Source: Medicago truncatula (Eukaryota; Streptophyta; Magnoliopsida; Fabales; Fabaceae). Taken from it: a stretch of DNA of 64,000 nt. The notes beneath the pieces were generated by a model that was not told the DNA's origin, searched no databases, and saw only the letters and a program-made list of their open reading frames with translations. Below are positions 1-13,100 of this stretch, piece by piece. The position numbers and the translations under genes were made by a program. The stretch spans positions 26,343,255 through 26,407,254 of the forward strand of contig NC_053048.1 in the NCBI RefSeq assembly GCF_003473485.1, in the 5' to 3' direction. Each line of letters begins with the position of its first letter. Within the stretch, counting starts at the first letter, position 1.

Positions 1-189
1 ATGACCTCACACTCAACAAAAAGTGGTCACGCCACTAAAGCAAGTTGTACAAATTAAAAAAATTTGCTTTTAATAGATATATAATCATTATTTTCATGTC
101 TTACATATAAAAAAAAAATTATTTTGGGCCCCAAAAAATTGGAGGCCCGGTGTTGTCGCCCATCCTCGACGGGCTATGGGCCGGCCCTG
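1..189. mobile_element. Terminus of an hAT-type DNA transposon (cut by window edge)
   Basis: The bases at 178-189 read GGGCCGGCCCTG. Their complement, CAGGGCCGGCCC, is a common plant hAT terminal inverted repeat. GC-rich subterminal sequence (about 125-177) and an AT-rich interior lie to its left. The other end is outside the window, so the 8-bp target duplication, which would be 190-197 here, cannot be tested. Confidence 0.5.
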
Positions 190-239
190 TCCATGACTTT
201 GCGCTTTGGTCTATGAGATTGATACTTTCATACATTCAC

Positions 240-900
240 AACCTTGAATCAAAGGACTTGTAAGGTAGGACTCTTACATTCGCTTTAGCCATGGTTCAGT
301 CCACATGTTGATGAGTCGTCCATCGCGTAGCTATCACCTCAATCCTTCCCTCATTATAACATGTGAAGTATGGATACTACGCCAAATAGAACTTGGGTTA
401 TGGCCTACACGAACCTTAAAAAAATCTACTTTAAGAAAATATATATCCTTGAAAACTCTTGAAACAATAGTATATTGGTTGGTAAGAAGACGCCAACCTT
501 GTTTCCCTAGCATAGACAAATTAAAACCATAAACATGACGAAAACCCATACTTCCATATTCCTTCCGCATTGTTAATTTGTCCCCTACTCAACCATTTTA
601 TTCTCTTTCCTTGTCTTCCATTTGATCCCCGCCAAAAAGAATTGACCATTCTTTGGATTTCCTCCCTCAAAGTGGAAGGAAGTAAAAACGTGCTCATGCG
701 GTAAGCAGGAAAAAAATTGTGCAACTAACTCGATTAAGACTTCTTTACCCACCTTTGAAAGATGTTTTCCAGACGATTGTTGTATTATTCTCCAAATACA
801 TCTTTCAAGTAGCCAAATAACACCTTCTTTCTTCGTCCTACTATACTATAGATGGTAGGCCAAGATATCTCCCCAAGCCAAAAGTCTCCGTTACATGAAA
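240..900 (-). mobile_element. L1-type LINE remnant (end of reverse transcriptase and following zinc-binding region)
   Basis: Read on the minus strand, pieces in different frames match the typical order of plant L1 polyproteins. A GRYLGLPS-like block lies near 880-840, GKEVLIELVAQ near 750-720, then MSTFLLPSTLREEIQRM with SFWRGSNGRQGKRIKWLS near 695-590. MGFRHVYGFNLSMLGKQGWR follows near 550-490, and a degraded WRSIH..WTEPWL region ends near 260. Frames change and stops interrupt, so it is dead. These motifs are family knowledge; no full-length element is present. Confidence 0.7.
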
Positions 901-3653
901 AATAGCCTTTGTTTCCTCTTTTATAGCACTTTGGTTGTTCTTAGGAATTAATTGAAGTCATGAGAAGTATTTGAGGAATGCTTGGCCTTCAGTATACATT
1001 GTAGAATGTTATAATCATATAGACCCTAATGCAACTGGGAAGATGTTTGGTTCTTGTAGATATTCTAGTTTGAGAGGAGACATATGTATTGTGATCTTTT
1101 TTCTTTTTTTTGAGGGAAGATGTATTGTGAGATCTGGTGGGCAAGAAATGGTAACATGGTGATTTTCTCGAAAGGTCAAAAAAGAATAGTACTATTTGGA
1201 AAATGTCAAGAATAATTATTTGTAGCTTCTAATCCATCTTTGTGGCCCAAATAAATGTACTATCGTGCTCTAGGATGGAACTTTCTCCTATTTGTCGTCA
1301 ACAAAGATGCAAAAGGGAGTAAAAAATAAAGATAAGTTTATGGTATTCACGTTCAAATTGGTCACAACAAAATCTACAAACTTTTAAATTTATGAAAAAC
1401 TAAAGAAAAAAAAAAAAAAAAAAAAAAAAAGGAAAGAACCAAAGCATAATACCTGAATTAAAATGACAATTCTAACCAAATCGTTCCGAATCAGATTGTA
1501 CTTTATATGAGAATTTAAAAATAAATGTTCGTTGATATAATTGAATGAACACAATTTTTCTTGAATAAAAACATAAAAACCAATTTATTATTTATTGATA
1601 AAATGAAAAAATATATAGCTTTAAATTTTATCACACAAACAACGGGTATAGCTAGCTATAGCAATAGGAATGTACATGCCAACCCGAATTTCAGGGAATT
1701 TATGTTTAAATGGTAGAGTAAGGTGGGTCCCAGTTAATAAAGCGCGCTCTGTCGTATCTTGTGTTGTCATCTTCTCATTGAGCGACTTATCTTCTCCACC
1801 TTCTCTTCTTTCATTCATGATTTTTTTTTTTTAACAAAATAAAAAATATTCATTCATTCAAATTGATAGAGTACATTGATATAATGCAAATTCGCTAAAA
1901 ACAAAAAGGATGAATATGTGAATAGGCTCACAACATCCATGTTAATAGCATAAAACGGCACAGTACAATTGTCTACCCATATGACTATATTTAAATCTCC
2001 AGAATAATCATGTCTCCGAATCTACAACGTGGATGACGCCAAAGTCATTGATTGAATCTGCACTGGATCGAAGCTGATATGACAATCTGAACCGATCAAA
2101 TACCTGAGAGAAACAAGAAAAACAAACAACACAAAGACGACGAAATCACAAAATAAAAAACAAAATAGATGCGAAAATCACTTATTTCAATAAAAGGGAA
2201 AAGGAAAAATGAGTTAGATCACCCCTCTTTGATGGATTAAGGAGAAGAAACTAAGATTTTGAAGGAAAAAGCGTGTGACAACATAACAATTTTTTTTAAA
2301 AGAACATGATTATCAATAAATTACAATATCTATAAATCTCAATCAAAATTATACATATCAATAAATCTGCTTGTATATTCTTAAAAAAGAAGTGTATATA
2401 TATATAATCTGCTTGTTATTATTTTATTGAGAGTGAAGATTAAATCTTTGACTCGAAAAAATAAAAATAAAAACTTTGACTCTCTTATCAGCCCAATTAA
2501 TTATTTTCACGTCAATTAACTATTTTTAATAATATAACAATTATGATTGATTGCTTAAAAAAATTGTTACCCTAAGAGTGTAAAGAATTAAATCTTGAAA
2601 GGATTGAGTTTGATCCTGAAACAATGACTTTACTTACTCTATTGATTGCATAAAATCATTCTCCAAATCGCTGATGATTAACCTACACAAAAAGATCCTT
2701 ATACTCCTTCCATTTTAAATTAGATATACAAATACTTTAAACTGAGCAAAATGTAAATTAAAAAAATCAAATGTTATTATCATAACAAACTTATATAAAT
2801 ATAATATCCACTTTTGTTTGTTAATTAACGATTGATATTATCGATTTTACACTCTAAAGTGAATTGTTTTCTTACATAGAGCGAGTTGCTCTCTCACTTT
2901 AGATGGAATGAGCCGAATAAAACTTAAAATCTTTTAAGAAACCGTGTAAAATTAAAAGAAATATCTAGTTAGTTGAGATAGATGACTATACTATTTTTTT
3001 TAACAAGTGAGATGACTATAATATCACAATAAAATATAGAGAAATGATATTTGTACAACTAATTTATTAGAATTTTTGTGAAAACTTTCTTTTTTAGAGT
3101 CACATTATGTTTTTAATTTTTCTATCTATTGTTTTGATTTTTGTGTTAATACTTGATTTTATTTGTAAATCTATGCTTGTCCCATAAGTTATCGTATAAA
3201 TGATTGTTCAAATAACACAATTCTAAAATATAATGAAACAATATTTTTTTTTGACAAATCCTCTTTGGTTGGTCTGGTGATATTGACTTAAAACTTAAAA
3301 GTGTGCTTTTCCAGTCTTACACGTTCAATTCTCTCTGATGCCAATTTAGATGAATTAATTTATAGCTTCTTAAAAGTAAAAAAAATTGACAAATGAGACA
3401 ACAATATAACAACAATAAAAAAAGACAACAATATTATAAAACAAAGATGGTAAAAAAAATAAAATGATAATAAAACAAAAAAAAAAATGATTATATAAAG
3501 GGAACATAGAGGTATAAGGTGGTTTCTTCCTTTTGGTGTCTCATTTGCAGAATTCATGCAGTCGCGGCAGTAACATATTGGAGTCTCTCTTCTGTAACGG
3601 TTATTATTATTTCTCATTAACGCCTCTTTCGTTGATGCTGTGTTACCACATAA
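901..3653. other. AT-rich intergenic region upstream of XRI1, no gene recognised
   Basis: I found no open frame with recognisable protein similarity. The stretch holds a poly(A) run at 1406-1430 and many short A/T runs. The part nearest 3653 is presumably promoter and 5' leader of the XRI1-type gene. The 134-aa minus-strand frame at 3360-3764 is low complexity and overlaps exon 1 of that gene, so it is not called. Confidence 0.6.
1406..1430. repeat. Poly(A) tract, 25 nt
   Basis: An uninterrupted run of 25 A residues. It could be a retroposon tail or simple slippage; no SINE or LINE body was recognised beside it. Confidence 0.9.
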
Positions 3654-6600
3654 ATGGATTACAACAACAACAATAACAAAGACAAGTATTTTTCTTCCCC
3701 CTTTTCTCTCTCTCTTTTTCATTTTCATTTTTATTATTATTTCGGTCTTTCTGTTGTCAAACACACAACACTCTTTACGGGGATTTTTTTTTCCGTTATG
3801 TTTTTTTCTCTGTTCTCATCATTTTGATTTGATTTTGGTTCCAACTAATTTTTTTAATCAATTATATATGTGGTCGTTGATCTTCATCGTTCTCATGTTT
3901 TTTTATTTTTTATTTATTTTGTATTTTGCTTTGAAATATTAATGACTAGTGCTAGTGCTTGGAACGGTTCTGATCGGTTTGATTATTATTTTTTTTTTTT
4001 TACTGTTTGTGGCTTTCATTTTGCAATTTAGATTGTTCAATTCAATTTATGTTGATAGACTATGATTGTGTTGGTCGGTTATTTAATTCTTTTTGAACAT
4101 TTTTTTCTTAACTGGAACTAAAATTTGATCGTTCTGTTCTTTTCTATTTGTTTGTGTATGTTTTCTGACTATGGTGTGTTTTACAATACTTGATTAGGGA
4201 TTTAGAACATGGTACCTCTTTTGATTTAACCACATTGATTTGTAGCTCCAATTTTTATGCGTTTTTCGCTTTTCCATGATAAGATTTTCCTTTTCGATCC
4301 ATGTTAGGGATCGGGAGCGGACCCGGATCCCCGACTACTGTGAGAAACGAGAACTTTTAATTATCACCATTGGATTAAAATTAACGGCTGTGGTTATAAT
4401 TTTAATTAAAAGAGGCGTGCGACTGGAACTTAATTTGTTTCATCCGTCCAAAGTTCCTGCTTGCTGCTCTTCCTCGCACATGTTGTGACATGGAGGAGCG
4501 TGTGAAGGCGATCGTTGAAAACCCTAACTCGAAATGCAAGTCTCAAGATGGGTTAGTCGACAATGAAAGATGTCTATGTGAATTAGCCACGTAATAGACC
4601 CCATTCGACTTCCTGTATATTGCCAAATTCCACCTAATTGAGACAGATACATATGGCTTTTAGTATGATTTTAAATTTTCCTTATAAATACTTCATTGGT
4701 TTGTTATAATGGACTATTGCCAGGTGGTGTTAACACTAGCTACTTAGGGTGTATTTAGTTTTGCTTTTGGTAGAAGACAACACGTAGCAAAGATGCAAAT
4801 GACATTCTGACGACTACATTTGACATTTGAGAACTACTTCTAACTTCCCATAAAAAAAAATTGGATTTTGTTACTTAATGTATTGGGTTCCAGCTTCGTA
4901 AAAAGGCACATTTAGGACAGATTTTTAGGAATAGCCTATTTTTATGATGGAGATATCGTGGCGGTGGAAAGGAAGAATACACCACAGAGGGGGACGAAGA
5001 AGTTGAATTCACATGCCTTTTTTTTTATATAAAAATGTAATCTAAGTGATTGATTTTAATTTGACGGTTAAAATTAAGTTTTCTCGTTTCTCATAACTAG
5101 TTGGTATTCTCACCTGAGTCACTCCCCATATAATTTGAGTATTTTCGACATAACGTAAATTTCTGAATGTGTCATTGTTAGGGCTCCTTGGAATTGGCAT
5201 AGGGAGGAAGGTTATTGTCTCCAGAAGCCATCAAATTTTGGTAAGTTCTAATAATTATGATTGTAAGTTTAGTGTAAATAAATGATGTTTAAGAAATCCT
5301 AGTTGTTTGATCAGACATTTCACAAGAGCTGTGGAACGAAGTTCCTGGAATTGAAGACCTTCCTATCGAGCTCGATGATGAAACAACCCCTGTGAAGGCT
5401 TGCATGGATTTTCCATATAGTGTCAACGGCAGTGGTAAGTTCTCTCTGAAAGGCAATTTTCTTTACCTTATCTAACTATTGACATGTACCACCTGAATAT
5501 ATGATTATTATTTGTGGATACAATGCCATCCTTTTAATTTAAACAAGTGCATTTCAGAATCAAATGATATACAAAAGGATCAAGAAGAATGCTCGGAGAC
5601 TTCTTCGCAAGCCAAGAGACGGCGGATGCTACAGTTCAACAATCAGAATCAGAATAGGAATCATTCCCTTTCAGATGAACATATGTCTTCAGCATATCTG
5701 CAATTAAATGTCAGTGTTGGTAGCTTTCATATATAGTTACTTTTCACACCCATAGCATACAGTATAGATATCATAAACATACCTAGTGGGATATTTCTCC
5801 CAATACAGCGGGGTCTATAGAACAATCAGACACATCATAGGGTCTGTTGTAGACAATCTTATATATCTCCTGATACGGCAGGGTCTAGTGAAGTCATTTC
5901 TCATGCAAAGTGTATATTTTTTGTTAATGTTCTACATTGATATTATCATTATGTTGATATATATGGAAAGAATAAATCATATGCTGTCGAGGTAACCATA
6001 TTTTGTCTATCTTCTTTTAGTTTTTCCTGTTAGATTTCTATTTCTTATATTAGATTTCATAATTTTCCTAAATGAAACGATTGGTTCAGCTTTAGTGATT
6101 TGTGTTAATGTCTTGTATTGTATTGGTTCATCGGTGAAATACAACTTTTTCAAAGCTCTTAGCTGCAAATTTTTGGTAACTGTAATTTAGAGCAGGCTTG
6201 ACATAGAGCCCTGTTTCACTTAAACATTTGTAAAGATAATGAGGTGTTATTTTCAAATCTGTGCTAGTCTCTATCCCATCCTTCGTAGTAATTATTTGTG
6301 TTCTATTTTTTATTTTACATGATATCTAAAGTCCTACATATAATGTGAAGTATCCTTCTGTTTTAAGTTGATCCATAGTGGTGAGTCTTTTATGATTCCT
6401 TCAAATTTTCATGATTTGTAGATAGTTTCACTACCACTTATGTAACGATAATACGAGTTCCTTTTAACTTCTGTGTGTCAAGTGTACGATACTGATTTTA
6501 TTTAAAATGTTTAGAGTTAAAAATTGTACTAGAACTGTGCTTTTGTGTGAATGTATGACCGTTTCATTATGCATATAGGGGACGGACTACTCCAACGAGG

Positions 6601-7994
6601 ATATTTTCCCGGAAGTTTCGCAATGGCTATCTGAGGATTCAGGTTTTCCTCATGCAAGATTTAGCTTTGATTTTTTTAGTGACTTTTGATAAATTATTTG
6701 GATGCTTATTTCTATTCTTTACCCAATGGAATATGCATTAGAAAATGCTTCGTCTTCCAACTACGAGGACCTTGAGTCAGCTGAAAAGTGGCTCGCAGAT
6801 TGCTTGAAGGATACTGAAATCCAGCAATTATATCCTGATAATCCGTACGATTCTAAAAACCACTGCAAATACAATTGTGGCATATATATATTTATATAAA
6901 ATAATCTTATAATTATGCTCGTTCAGGAACTTTTCTGGCGCAGATGATGTTCATATTGATGCTACTGGTATAAGACATTCTCTGCTGTCCACTGTTGTCT
7001 TCTAATGTTTGTTTCCTTTTTCTTTTTCATGATTTTTACCTCTGTACACTGAACTTAATTGAAAACATCATTTGCTACTGTAGAGATCTGCAATTTAACA
7101 CCACCATTTGAACAGAATGTGGCTCAGCTTCAAATCTCTTCAACTCCCAGAAAAATTGTCTTCAAAGGTTTGACCTTTTTTATCCTTTTGTCGTTTATTT
7201 TTTCACTTGATATTGAATAAGGTGGAGACAGGCCTCCAAACGCATATCTTCCAATTCCACTTAACTAGAATTAAAACAAGTCATATTTGTCTTCGTAGAG
7301 GCATTGATAAGGAGGTTTGACTCGATGAAAAGTAGTCTAAAAGTTCGAGCTAGAGGGAGACAGATATGTATAGGTCAAACTTGTAAAAGAGATGTACAGT
7401 ATATGGTCTTTCTTTGACTTTAATAATACTTGACAGGAGACTAGGTATTCTTTAGTGAGAAAAGGCTTAGTTATATTGTCTTTTTTTCTTGTTTTAGAAT
7501 GAGATGTCTACATAATTTCTCATGATTGAAAGATCCTTCGTAGACATGACATGATCATAAACTGAATCCTATTGTTTTCATACTTTACTAAACTGGTGCT
7601 TTTGTTCCTAAAGCTGGGGTCTTTAATCAATTAATTAATGTTATAAAATGCTAAAGTTCCTTATGACAGAAGTTTTAGTAGATAGCAGCTAATGGCATGA
7701 AATCTCTGACTCACATTTACATGTGCAGGTCGAAAATCTATTATGAAAACACCAACAGGGTTATCTTCTTCTGTGGCCTATCCATTTGCCTTCGTTAAAC
7801 CCTGTGGTGACCGTGGAGATGTCACGCTGAAGGAAATAAATAAGCGCATTCAGTCTCCACCTCCTTCAAAATCAAAGCAAATCAAGGAGGATTATCCGAA
7901 ATCGGCCTTTTCTGGTAAGCCTGTCGTTGGGAAGACAAAAATACTCACCGAAGGTGGAAAAGGTAGCATCACAATTATGAGAACTCGAGGCTAG
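3654..7994 (+). CDS. XRI1: XRI1-like protein (X-ray induced transcript 1 family)
   Basis: Nine exons join in phase: 3654-3685, 5182-5240, 5315-5434, 5558-5709, 6579-6642, 6742-6844, 6927-6967, 7084-7167 and 7729-7994. They give 306 residues. All introns are GT-AG. The N-terminus is an Asn-rich MDYNNN start followed by WNWHREEGYCLQ and DDETTPVKAC. The C-terminus carries GRKSIMKTPTGLSSSVAYPF and a KEINKRIQSPP motif. This layout resembles Arabidopsis XRI1, a plant-specific protein induced by ionising radiation, needed for meiosis and reported to bind the recombination factor MND1. No enzymatic domain is visible. The basic stretch AKRRRMLQ in exon 4 could be a nuclear localisation signal (inference). 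The 1.5-kb first intron contains an inverted-repeat element. The ATG at 3654 was chosen because the short first exon joins exon 2 in frame. I am sure of the family and less sure of the exact exon 4 donor (5709). Confidence 0.85.
4341..5093. repeat. Inverted repeat in XRI1 intron 1, probable MITE-like element
   Basis: TGAGAAACGAGAA at 4341 faces its near-complement TTCTCGTTTCTCA ending at 5093, and A/T-rich similarity continues inward. The arms are about 750 bp apart. I could not define a target-site duplication, so the true ends are uncertain and may lie slightly outside these positions. Confidence 0.4.
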
Positions 7995-10184
7995 CTAGGT
8001 GGTTTAGTACTAGCTTTTGTCTTTCCCCATTTACTTATGGGGTTGACTTTATTTTCTGTGAACTACCAGATATCAGATACTTGAGGCTATCTTGTTTAAG
8101 ATTGTTTTCCCTGCCGACGGAACTATTTGGTGTTCCCAGGCCATTTTTGTTGAAGCTGCTATATAATCGACGCGGTTTAAATGCTACATTTTGTTGACAT
8201 AAATTTAAAGTCAACCAATACTTTAGCTTTTGAAATGACAGGTTCATGAAGTTTGCTCTTAGCTTTTATTTTTTGGTATACAGCAGTGGGGCCTAAGCCC
8301 AAGTTGTTTGTTCTTAGTTTTTGTAACTGAGTCAAACTTAGTTTAGTTTTATTATTTATGCCTTACTTTTGTAGCTTTGTTTCATGGATGCATTTGATAC
8401 AGAAATTGCATATCCATGCCTGCATATATGTTATGTGTAACCATAACTATCTGTTTTAGGTTCCTTTTTCATTTTGTTAGTTGTGCCTCGTATCGAATAG
8501 AAGTTATTGTTCAGGAAAAAAATGAATGAATTGATGTAGTTCTTATAATGACTACTGTTTATAATTAAAACTAGAAAATCAGTAGTTTTCAACCTATGTT
8601 GTGAAATTGTAACTTGTAGTGCACATGCTTTTTAAAATAGACTAGAATTCAAGGAGAACATGTGCTTATTTTGTAAATTATTATGGAATAAAACAGTTAA
8701 TAATATTCAGATTTTCAACTTCGAAAGGAAGCTTCTTTCCATTAAGTTTGAAATATCCTATCAATTTTTCATGTAGTCATAGTTTTTCCTTAATCTTAAT
8801 CTGCCCATCCCCAGCAGCACTTATTGTTACGGTCTCCAATTGATTCACAACTTGGGGTTTCAAAATGTTCATCCAAATTGCACTTAGGAGTCCTAAACAC
8901 CGACCAGCACTTCAGAAACCCTAATTTTGAATCTTGTACCAAATCAGAACCTTTGGCTCCTAGCATCAATGATTTGATTAGTCTCGTGCAATTCCACAAT
9001 CATAGTTGATGGTGAGTGCTTGTCGCTGGTTATCAAAAGAGTGAAATGATGGCTCCTCGGGTGGTGTATTAAAAACTTCTTGGTATCACCTTGGGTGTAC
9101 ACTGGAGGGGGAATGAAGGCTAGTGGGAGGCCGGGGAAGGAGAGGGAGTAGATTTAGTGTGGACGGTTTACTGTTACTTTCAAGTGCACCACATAAGTCA
9201 CTTGTGCACATTACAAATAGCCTGGTAAATTGATAATATTATTCTAGAAATAATTTTACATGTTAGCAATCTTGTAGATACGCAACAATATTACTTGTAC
9301 AGAAATTCCCGTGCTAGTTCAAGTCTAGTCTTGGGATTCAACTAAGTCAGAGTTGAAGGAAGGATTGGGTGATTCAATATTATCACTTGTTATCATGTAT
9401 GTATTGTTTATAAGTAGTATTAAGACATTACCTTTTTTTGTCCATATTGACACATTCCTCATAGGTTGGATTAAAGATCAGCTTTGCTCGGTTCATATAG
9501 TTTTGCAGATGTATGTTGTCAGCACAAACCCAGTCAACAACTTCAACATAATAGAAACACATTAGTCAAAAATATGATAATAGGCAATAGTAAATAAAAC
9601 ACAACTTTTTAGTGTGAATCAGGTATCCTTTAAAGAGAACTGCAGAGATTAATCTCTCGAGTCGAACATAACCACAATGGATGTTCTGTTATCAACTCAA
9701 TGATTAGTTGTTTAGCAGGTTCGAATAGGCTAAGTCGAAGGAATATATTGAAAAGTTTTTTTTCTAATGACAAATATTAATATTTAGCATGTTCAAAGAA
9801 GTTAAATCAAGGGAATAAAAAGATGATTATTTTAGATTATCAATAATATAAAAGATTAGATCGATGGATTTCTACTGTTGAAATCTAACCTAAGTTATTA
9901 TGTTTACGGCGTACGATTAAAATAAATTATAAATTACCCGCTGCCTAGTTCGATTCCTACAATCCGGATGTAAAAACATATATTCTTACATAAATTAAAT
10001 TAATTTAAAAAAATAGAAAAAAGAAAGTAGCACGTGGCAGTTCCCACGGAAACCGGAATGACTATTGACATCATCAGAGTCCACTCACGCCATTACCATT
10101 TCTTTCTTCACTCTCAATCTTGCGCGCTTACACTTTCCCTTCAAATACAAACAAAATTAACTTCACACATTCCATTATCCAACA
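7995..10184. other. Intergenic region between XRI1 and the phosphatase gene
   Basis: The first part is presumably the XRI1 3' UTR. No frame here has recognisable similarity; the overlapping 60-70-residue frames at 8796-9009 on both strands look like chance. The last few hundred bases are the likely promoter of the phosphatase gene. Confidence 0.6.
10031..10036. promoter_or_regulatory. G-box (CACGTG) upstream of the phosphatase start
   Basis: A palindromic CACGTG lies about 150 bp before the ATG at 10185. G-boxes bind bHLH and bZIP factors in plants. The motif is short enough to occur by chance, so a regulatory role is only inferred. Confidence 0.25.
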
Positions 10185-13100
10185 ATGAACTCACTCATTT
10201 CACTTCAACGTTTCATTCTCTTTCTCAATCTTCTTCCTCTATTCTTCACTTTCTCTAACTGCCACATTCCAAATACTCTCGAAGGTCCCTTTCTTCCCGT
10301 CACCGTTCCCTTCGACACTTCCTTGCGCGGCGACACCGAAGACTTACCCGACGATGATCCCCGTGTTCGCCGTCAGGTCACCGGCTTCCAGCCAGAGCAG
10401 ATTTCACTTTCTCTCTCCACCACTCATCACTCCGTTTGGCTCTCATGGATTACAGGTATGAGCGAGCATAACAATATTAATCTTCATGATTCTTAATCTT
10501 GCAGATAATGCTTGTGTTCTTTGATTTCATACCTTTTACTTATCTGAGTTTAACTGTGATGCACTTGACTGCGTAAAATAGGTTTACACTGTCATCCAAT
10601 AACATCTTGTATTATGCTAAATTACAAAGATATTTTGAAATTAGTTGGACTCGTGATTTCTTATTGGATCAGAGTAATACTATTTTACACTGTGTAAGTG
10701 CATCGTCATTAAACTCTTTCGAAATATTTGTCATTAGGCGGAGGAATGCAAGATGTTCATTTTGGATGTCAGTGTAAACTTATTTTACACTTCCACTGTA
10801 TCTTCAAAGAATATATTTTTGTAGCAAAATTTGCAAGGTTTCTAATTTTAGGGACTTCAAAAAATTCTTGATGTCTCAGTCTCGTTTACAAGATTTTGAT
10901 GCCTTCAAGACTGTATGTTGTGATTCTTGATTTTGCAGATAATGCCTTTGTGTTCATGATTTGATAGCTTTTACTTATTTATTCGAGTTTAATGGTGATG
11001 ATGACAGTGTAAAGTAGCTTTAAACTGTCATCCAATAAAAAAATCATCAATCTTTCATGTCATACAACTAATTTCAAAATATCTCCGTGAGAATACAAGA
11101 TGTTTATTGGATGTTACTGTGAAACTATTTACTGTTAATGCATCTTCTATTTTCTCTATTTATTTATTGAAAATAATTTAAAATAAGGAAATTTGTAAAT
11201 GTATGTGCTAGTTTAATACTCTGTATAGTTTTGTTGATGGGATGTAGTTGACAATTTGAATATAAATAAATATGGTTTTTTATTTTTTTATGAAACGGTG
11301 TTAGGCATTTTGCTTTGTTGATGATATGATAATGCTAGAATTAGAAAAAATAGAAGATGCACTTATATATGATGGTATGATAACTATTGTAGTCTGGTTG
11401 CAATTCTTGATGATTCTTGATTTTGTAGATAATGCTTTTGTGCTCTTGATTTGATAGCTTTTAACGGTGATGCACTGAGGATAAGATAGTTTATTTCTGA
11501 TTGGACGACAACGTAAAACTATTTTACACTGTCAGTGCATCTTCTATTTCCTGTATTTCTTTCATGAAAAAAATTAAAATAAGTACTAACTGTATGTGGC
11601 AAGTTCATACTCTGTTTAGTTTTGACAGATGTAGCAGTAGTTGATGATTTGAGCATAAATTAACACGGTTTTCTATTTTTATGGAACGGTGTTATGTATT
11701 TTGCTTTGTTGATGATGTGATCATTGTTAGGGGAATATCAAATTGGTAACAACATCAAGCCGTTGGACCCTAAAACTGTCTCTAGTGTTGTTCGATATGG
11801 AACTTCAAGACTCGAATTAGTGAATGAAGCAAAGGGTGAATCCCTTGTGTACAGCCAGCTTTATCCTTTTGAAGGTCTTCAGAATTACACTTCTGGAATC
11901 ATCCATCATGTTCGGCTCACAGGTGAACGTTGCTTTTTGTTTCCTAGTTAAGTTAAATGGAACAAAGTAACCCAAATAACTGTTTCTGTTATTCTGTTTT
12001 AGGTTTTCTAATTTTCCAGCTAGTTTATTTTTGGGTTTGAGAAACATAGGATTTTAGTAATTTCCTTGTCTAAAGTGAACGTTGCACTATATAAAGGTAC
12101 TACCACCATTTAATTTTTCAATCAATGTTAAGACTTTAACAATTTTGTAGTTTTTATATAAACACACACTTAACTATCTAAAGTGCACCGCTCAATTTAG
12201 AAAGCCACATCCTCAGGTGTGATGAGTACCACCCGTCTCTAGCATTCAATATATAATGTGTGTTTATTCGAGAAAATCTAAAATTTCATTATGTGTGCAG
12301 TTTCATTAATACACTATCCTGTATTGTTAAAAAGCGACTATAACGTTATACTGTTGCAGAATTTGAAGAAATTGCTGTTGTTCCTTTATACACTTCATGC
12401 AACTAATTCCACCGTAATAAGGCTAGTTATCATTTTATGAAAGTTTCATGTTTTAGATTTTTAAACTAGTTTCCACTGTATATGTAGGATTGGAACCAAG
12501 CACACTATACTATTATCAATGTGGCGATCCCTCATTACAAGCCATGAGTGACATATATCATTTCAGGACCATGCCAATTACTGGTCCACAGAGCTACCCA
12601 GGAAGAGTTGCAATAGTAGGAGATCTTGGTCTCACGTATAATACGACTACTACCATCAGCCACATGACTAGTAACGAACCTGATCTTATCCTATTGATTG
12701 GCGATGTAACCTATGCTAATCTGTACCTCACAAATGGAACTGGCTCAAACTGTTATAGTTGCTCATTTCCACAAACTCCTATACATGAAACCTACCAGCC
12801 TCGATGGGATTATTGGGGAAGGTAAATGAAAAATAAATATTCATGTTAACTACTCCCTCCGTTTCAAAATGAGTGTTGCTTTAGCCAAAAAAAAATTGTT
12901 TCAAAATGAATGTCGCTTTACATTTCCAATACAACTTTTATTTTTTTCTTCCAACTTTACCCTCAATAAATATTCCAACTTTTCTCTCTCACAATTTTCA
13001 ATGCAACTTTAAGTTTGTCTTGTTCCTATAAAGTAAGGTTATTTTAGTAAAATTGCTATGACATTTGACTATTTTATTCCATTCCTTAATCCATGTGCAA

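Noticed and set aside
1621-1818. 65-residue minus-strand frame
   Set aside because: No recognisable family, no supporting splice context; likely chance in intergenic DNA.
3360-3764. Minus-strand 134-residue frame with hydrophobic stretches
   Set aside because: Low-complexity A/T-run translation overlapping the XRI1 first exon; no family resemblance.
8796-9009. Overlapping 60-70-residue frames on both strands
   Set aside because: No similarity, no splice or codon-use support; chance open frames.
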